From assembly GCA_019694595.1 (NCBI GenBank), contig JAIBBQ010000056.1, positions 1 through 33,894 of the forward strand: a stretch of 33,894 bases of DNA. The letters are read 5' to 3'. Both the position numbers and the translations under genes were made by a program. Numbering within the stretch: the stretch's first letter is position 1; each line of letters opens with the position of its first letter. Positions 31,269 to 33,894 of the stretch are shown here, piece by piece. The stretch comes from Myxococcaceae bacterium (lineage in GTDB: Bacteria; Myxococcota; Myxococcia; Myxococcales; Myxococcaceae). Under the pieces are notes generated by a model. That model saw only the letters and a list, made by a program, of their open reading frames with translations. It ran no database searches and was not told the origin of the DNA.

Positions 31269-31377
31269 GGCGTGACTCCGTTGGAACGGTGCCGCCTTCA
31301 GTGGCGGCCACGAAGGAATCATCTGCCCCGACGTTGTGGAGTTCATCGAAACTTGATTCAGTCCTTGTGAAGCCACG
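31269..31377. promoter_or_regulatory. Divergent promoter region between DJ-1-like and LysR genes
   Basis: This 109-base gap separates the two divergent starts. It contains ATC (31345-31347)-N7-GAT (31355-31357), and a GAATCA (31316-31321) / TGATTC (31354-31359) inverted pair, which could be the LysR-type operator. LysR-type regulators usually bind such dyads between themselves and a divergent target; the exact site is a guess. Confidence 0.35.
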
Positions 31378-32325
31378 GTGAACAACCTCGACGCCATCAA
31401 CCTCGAGCTGCTGCGCACCTTCGTGGTCGCCGCCGCCCACCGGACCTTCGGCGAGGCGGCGCGGGCGCGCGGGGTGTCGGTCTCCGCCATCTCGCAGCAG
31501 GTGAAGCAGCTCGAGGCGCAGACGCGGCTCGCGCTCTTCGAGCGGCTGGGGCGCCGGGTGCGGCTGACGCGGGAAGGGGCGGCCCTCGCGGAAGTCCTGC
31601 GTACCCACCTGGGCCAGGTGGCCGCCGCGCTGGAGGAGGCGAGCGGCGCGGTCCAGCGCCTCGCCGGGCTGGTGACGGTGGGCGGCCCGCGGACCTTCGG
31701 CGGACACTTCGTGCTGCCCCGCCTGGCGCCACTGCTCCGGGAGCACCCGGGCCTGCGGGTGGATCAGGTCTTCGACGTGCCGTCGGCGCTGGAGCCCCGG
31801 CTCCTCGACGGCGCGCTGGACTTCGCCGTGCTCGGGCGCCCGGCCCAGCTTCCCGGCCTCGAGACCGAGGCGCTGGCGCAGGAGACCTTCGTGTGCGTGA
31901 CCGCCCCGGCGCTCCTGCGGCGGCTCCAGGGCGGGCGCGACGAGGCCGCGCTCCTGGGCTGGCCGTGGCTCATCTTCGACCGCGACCTCCCCATGCACGC
32001 CTCGTGGTGGAAGGCCGCCTTCGGCCGGCCGGCGCCGCCGCCCGCGCGGGTGGTGAGCGCGACCGCGAGCCTGGAGCAGCTGCAGGCGCTGGCGGAGGCG
32101 GGCCTCGGCGCGGTGGTGCTGCCCGACTACCTGGTCGCGCCCGCGCTGGCCTCCGGTGCGCTCGCGCTGGTGGAGCCACGCGCCTCGGGCGCCCGGCCGC
32201 CGCGGCCTGCCCGCAACACGCTCTTCCTCTCTTGGCGCCGCGGAGCCCCGGCGAGCGCCCGGACGGATGCCGTTCGCGCCGCGCTGCTGGCGAAGACGGC
32301 CCCGCGCCTCAGCGCTCGGCGGTGA
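31378..32325 (+). CDS. LysR-family transcriptional regulator
   Basis: A 315-residue regulator starting at GTG 31378. The N terminus is a winged helix-turn-helix (LELLRTFVVAAAHRTFGEAARARGVSVSAISQQVKQLEAQTRLALFERLGRRVRLT, residues 9-64), followed by the linker helix and an effector-binding domain of the periplasmic-binding type (VTVGGPRTFGGHFVLPRLAPLLREHPGL, LDGALDFAVLGRP, AEAGLGAVVLPDYLV). It is divergent from the DJ-1-like gene, the likely target. Its 3' end overlaps the convergent membrane protein gene by 17 bases. Its ligand is unknown. Confidence 0.95.
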   Translation: MNNLDAINLELLRTFVVAAAHRTFGEAARARGVSVSAISQQVKQLEAQTRLALFERLGRRVRLTREGAALAEVLRTHLGQVAAALEEASGAVQRLAGLVTVGGPRTFGGHFVLPRLAPLLREHPGLRVDQVFDVPSALEPRLLDGALDFAVLGRPAQLPGLETEALAQETFVCVTAPALLRRLQGGRDEAALLGWPWLIFDRDLPMHASWWKAAFGRPAPPPARVVSATASLEQLQALAEAGLGAVVLPDYLVAPALASGALALVEPRASGARPPRPARNTLFLSWRRGAPASARTDAVRAALLAKTAPRLSARR

Positions 32326-32968
32326 GCGCGCGCGCCGCGTCGAGCAGCGCCCCGAGGTGGGCGGTGAGCAGCTCCTCGGTGACGTACTTGGTGTAGGTCG
32401 CGGTGATCAGCTTCCCGTTCAGCAGCGCCGCGCCCCAGTGGCCCTTCGCGAAGTCGCGGTGGAAGAGCACCGAGAGCTCGGAGCCAGGCGCGGCGACCTT
32501 GGCCACGATGGCGCGCCCCGCCGAGGTGGAGAACGCGCGCAGCCCGTCGCCCAGGTCCTGCTCCTCGCCGTCGGGGACGCTCTTCTTCATCCGGTAGGCG
32601 AGCGCCTTGGGCCCGATGGCCACCTGGTCCGACCAGGGCCCGGGCGGCAGCGTCACCGTCACGCACACCGGCCGGCCCACCTCGTTGTTCGACTCCGAGG
32701 CGTAGTGGAGGTGAAAGCCGCCGAGGTCGCCTTCGAGCTCGTCGTTGGCGATGCCCGGCTTCGCGGTGAGGCCGAGCCTCTGGCCGACCGCGACGACCGC
32801 CCGCCTCTGCCCCTGGCGCGTCCACACGTACTCGGCGATGGCCAGCACGGCGGCGGCCGGACCGATGAAGAGCGCCTTGGCGAGCCACCCCATCTCCCGG
32901 GTGAGCACCAGGCCGGCGACGGTGAGGACGACCACGCCACCGCGAATCACCCAGGGCGTCCTGTCCAT
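32309..32968 (-). CDS. Two-helix membrane protein of unknown function
   Basis: A 219-residue protein starting at the ATG at 32968 (MDRTPWV). Two hydrophobic helices lie near the N terminus (about 7-23, IRGGVVVLTVAGLVL, and 29-48, LAKALFIGPAAAVLAIAEYV). The remaining 165 residues are soluble and probably face the cytoplasm, with no motif I recognise (ELEGDLGGFHLHYASESNN, VTVTLPPGPWSDQVAIG, LFHRDFAKGHWGAALLNGK). A TAGAGC hexamer (32981-32976 on the minus strand) is 7 bases from the ATG and no ribosome-binding site is seen. It is divergent from the DUF1697 gene, 61 bases away. Confidence 0.75.
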   Translation of the reverse strand: MDRTPWVIRGGVVVLTVAGLVLTREMGWLAKALFIGPAAAVLAIAEYVWTRQGQRRAVVAVGQRLGLTAKPGIANDELEGDLGGFHLHYASESNNEVGRPVCVTVTLPPGPWSDQVAIGPKALAYRMKKSVPDGEEQDLGDGLRAFSTSAGRAIVAKVAAPGSELSVLFHRDFAKGHWGAALLNGKLITATYTKYVTEELLTAHLGALLDAARALTAER

Positions 32969-32975
32969 GGTGCGG

Positions 32976-32981
32976 GCTCTA
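32976..32981 (-). promoter_or_regulatory. Candidate -10 element 7 bases before a start codon
   Basis: On the minus strand TAGAGC precedes the ATG at 32968 by 7 bases; TTGCCT (33005-33000) is 18 bases further up as a possible -35 element. Confidence 0.35.
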
Positions 32982-33016
32982 GGAGAGTCCGCGCGTCGAA
33001 GGCAATCGAGCTCACC

Positions 33017-33022
33017 TACAGT
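33017..33022 (+). promoter_or_regulatory. Candidate -10 element 7 bases before a start codon
   Basis: TACAGT lies 7 bases before the ATG at 33030 without a ribosome-binding site. The opposite-strand element at 32976-32981 lies back-to-back with it in the same 61-base gap. Confidence 0.35.
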
Positions 33023-33029
33023 GTGCGCC

Positions 33030-33551
33030 ATGAGACAGGTGGCGCTCCTGCGCGGCATCAACGTCGGCGGCAACAACATCATCCCCATGAAGCAGCTCGT
33101 CGAGCTCTGTCAGAAGAAGCTCGGCTGGGAAGACGTGCAGACGTACATCCAGAGCGGGAACGTGGTCTTCACCTCCGACGAAGCGCGCCCCGCCGAGGTG
33201 CTGCGCGCGGCCATCGCCAAGCGCTTCAAGCTCGACATTCCCGTGGTCACGCGCACCGCGAAGGCGCTCGACACGGTGGTGAAGGGCAACCCGTTTCCGG
33301 GCGCCGACCCCAAGCTGCTCCACGTGGGTTTCCTCAGCACCACGCCGACCGCGACCCAGGTGGCCCGGCTCGACCCCGAGCGCTCGCCGGGCGACGAGTT
33401 CCGGGTGGTCGGCTCGCACCTCTACGTGAACTACGCGGGGGGCGTGGCCAAGACCAAGCTCACGCCGCAGTACCTCGACTCCCGGTTGGAGACGATGTGC
33501 ACCGCGCGCAACTGGCGCACCGTGCTCACGCTCCAGGAGCTGCTGGGCTGA
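33030..33551 (+). CDS. DUF1697 protein
   Basis: A 173-residue soluble protein matching the DUF1697 family in length and marks: MRQVALLRGINVGGNN at the start, the YIQSGNVVF strand, a middle segment with HVGFLSTTP, and LYVNYAGGVAKTKLT...LDSRLETMCTARNWRTVLTL, ending in a leucine-rich helix. The family is widespread in bacteria and its function is not established; it adopts an alpha/beta fold. The ATG at 33030 lies 61 bases from the divergent membrane protein gene. No operon partner. Confidence 0.9.
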   Translation: MRQVALLRGINVGGNNIIPMKQLVELCQKKLGWEDVQTYIQSGNVVFTSDEARPAEVLRAAIAKRFKLDIPVVTRTAKALDTVVKGNPFPGADPKLLHVGFLSTTPTATQVARLDPERSPGDEFRVVGSHLYVNYAGGVAKTKLTPQYLDSRLETMCTARNWRTVLTLQELLG

Positions 33552-33662
33552 CCACTCCGGAGGGCAACGCGGCGGTGCATCGACGCTCCAGCGCGCGTGA
33601 AACCCGTTGATCCGCCACGAGGCACGAATCCTGTAAGTTGAGCGCCGTTCCACCCAATTCCT

Positions 33663-33667
33663 GGAGG
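33663..33667 (+). promoter_or_regulatory. Strong ribosome-binding site of the last gene
   Basis: GGAGG ends 5 bases before the GTG at 33673 and decides this start. The 121-base gap upstream holds no gene; TTGATC (33607-33612) and CTGTAA (33631-33636) are a weak candidate promoter. Confidence 0.6.
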
Positions 33668-33672
33668 CACGC

Positions 33673-33894
33673 GTGACCCGGATTCTCTCCGCAGCACTCG
33701 GACTGTCGCTCTGTGGCGCGCTCGCGTGCGGCGGGACTGCGGGGTCCGGGAGCGGAGGCGGTTCCGGCGGCTCGGGCGGCGGCGACGCGAGCGCGGGCGG
33801 CGGCACCACCGCCTCGGGCGGCGGGACTTCTTCCAGCGGCGGCGGCTCGGCAGCCTCGGGCGGCGGCAGCGGCGCGAGTGGCGGCGGGGCCTCG
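33673..33894 (+). CDS. Lipoprotein with SGGG repeat linker (3' partial)
   Basis: The first 74 codons of a gene running off the window. GTG start with a strong GGAGG site; signal peptide with lipobox ALAC (Cys19). From residue 20 to the window end the sequence is entirely Gly/Ser/Ala/Thr: GGGSGGSGGG, then ASGGG units spaced by short variants. It has the same style of linker as the lipoprotein at 3906-6095, but the units are less regular. A folded domain is expected further downstream and cannot be seen. Confidence 0.85.
   Translation, partial: MTRILSAALGLSLCGALACGGTAGSGSGGGSGGSGGGDASAGGGTTASGGGTSSSGGGSAASGGGSGASGGGAS
33742..33894. repeat. Imperfect GGCGGC-rich repeat coding a Gly/Ser linker
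   Basis: Codons for S/A-G-G-G units repeat with 15- to 18-base spacing to the window edge, with little identity between units beyond the GGCGGCGG cores. It continues outside the window. Confidence 0.75.

Noticed and set aside
1-33894. tRNA, rRNA, insertion sequences, prophage or known defence system
   Set aside because: No gene shows the relevant motifs; intergenic gaps are all below 180 bases and none looks like a tRNA or rRNA.

Overview
The window is a chromosomal segment of a very GC-rich, lipoprotein-rich bacterium, most probably a myxobacterium (Myxococcota). The pointers are two Hanks-type Ser/Thr kinases, a sigma factor paired with a zinc-finger kinase, DUF4215 'myxococcus cysteine-rich' repeats, lipoproteins with low-complexity SGGGTA and DAG linkers, and strong third-position GC. 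I see 26 protein genes (two cut by the window edges), no rRNA, tRNA, CRISPR array, transposase or phage gene, and no gene-free stretch above 300 bases. Twelve of the 26 products carry a signal peptide with a lipobox.

Layout. 1-1683: the 3' end of a large secreted adhesin-like protein (Ig/cadherin-like, DUF4215, C-type lectin, lamin-tail domains). 1736-6892 (minus): a beta-propeller lipoprotein, then a coupled set reading 6892 to 3085 of a membrane protein, a propeller lipoprotein with an 18-bp repeat linker, and an aldose-1-epimerase-like enzyme. 6941-8854 (minus): a membrane Ser/Thr kinase, divergent from a DUF1569 gene. 9481-14749 (plus): four consecutive, mutually homologous lipoproteins of about 425 residues that I cannot assign to a known family and that share six cysteines. 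This is the best candidate for something undescribed.

14762-20745: a VUT-family (queuosine precursor type) transporter, a beta-barrel outer membrane protein, a pterin-carbinolamine dehydratase with an acidic tail, and a sigma factor followed directly by a kinase whose N terminus is an anti-sigma-type zinc motif. 20749-27686 (minus): an envelope lipoprotein block. It holds a triple-repeat surface lipoprotein, a small lipoprotein, a WD40-like lipoprotein with an embedded degenerate retropepsin-like domain, a TPR plus periplasmic-binding (LpoA-like) lipoprotein coupled to it by ATGA overlap, and a DAG-repeat lipoprotein resembling copper type II monooxygenases. 27710-33894: dnaJ divergent from an ABC exporter, a DJ-1/PfpI protein divergent from a LysR regulator, a two-helix membrane protein, a DUF1697 protein, and the start of another SGGG-linker lipoprotein.

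Together the genes describe an envelope-centred region: surface and periplasmic scaffolds, signalling kinases and a sigma factor that could control them, with a few housekeeping genes between. Several start codons lie only about 7-9 bases after a TA(G/C)A(G/C)T-like hexamer, suggesting leaderless mRNAs are common here.
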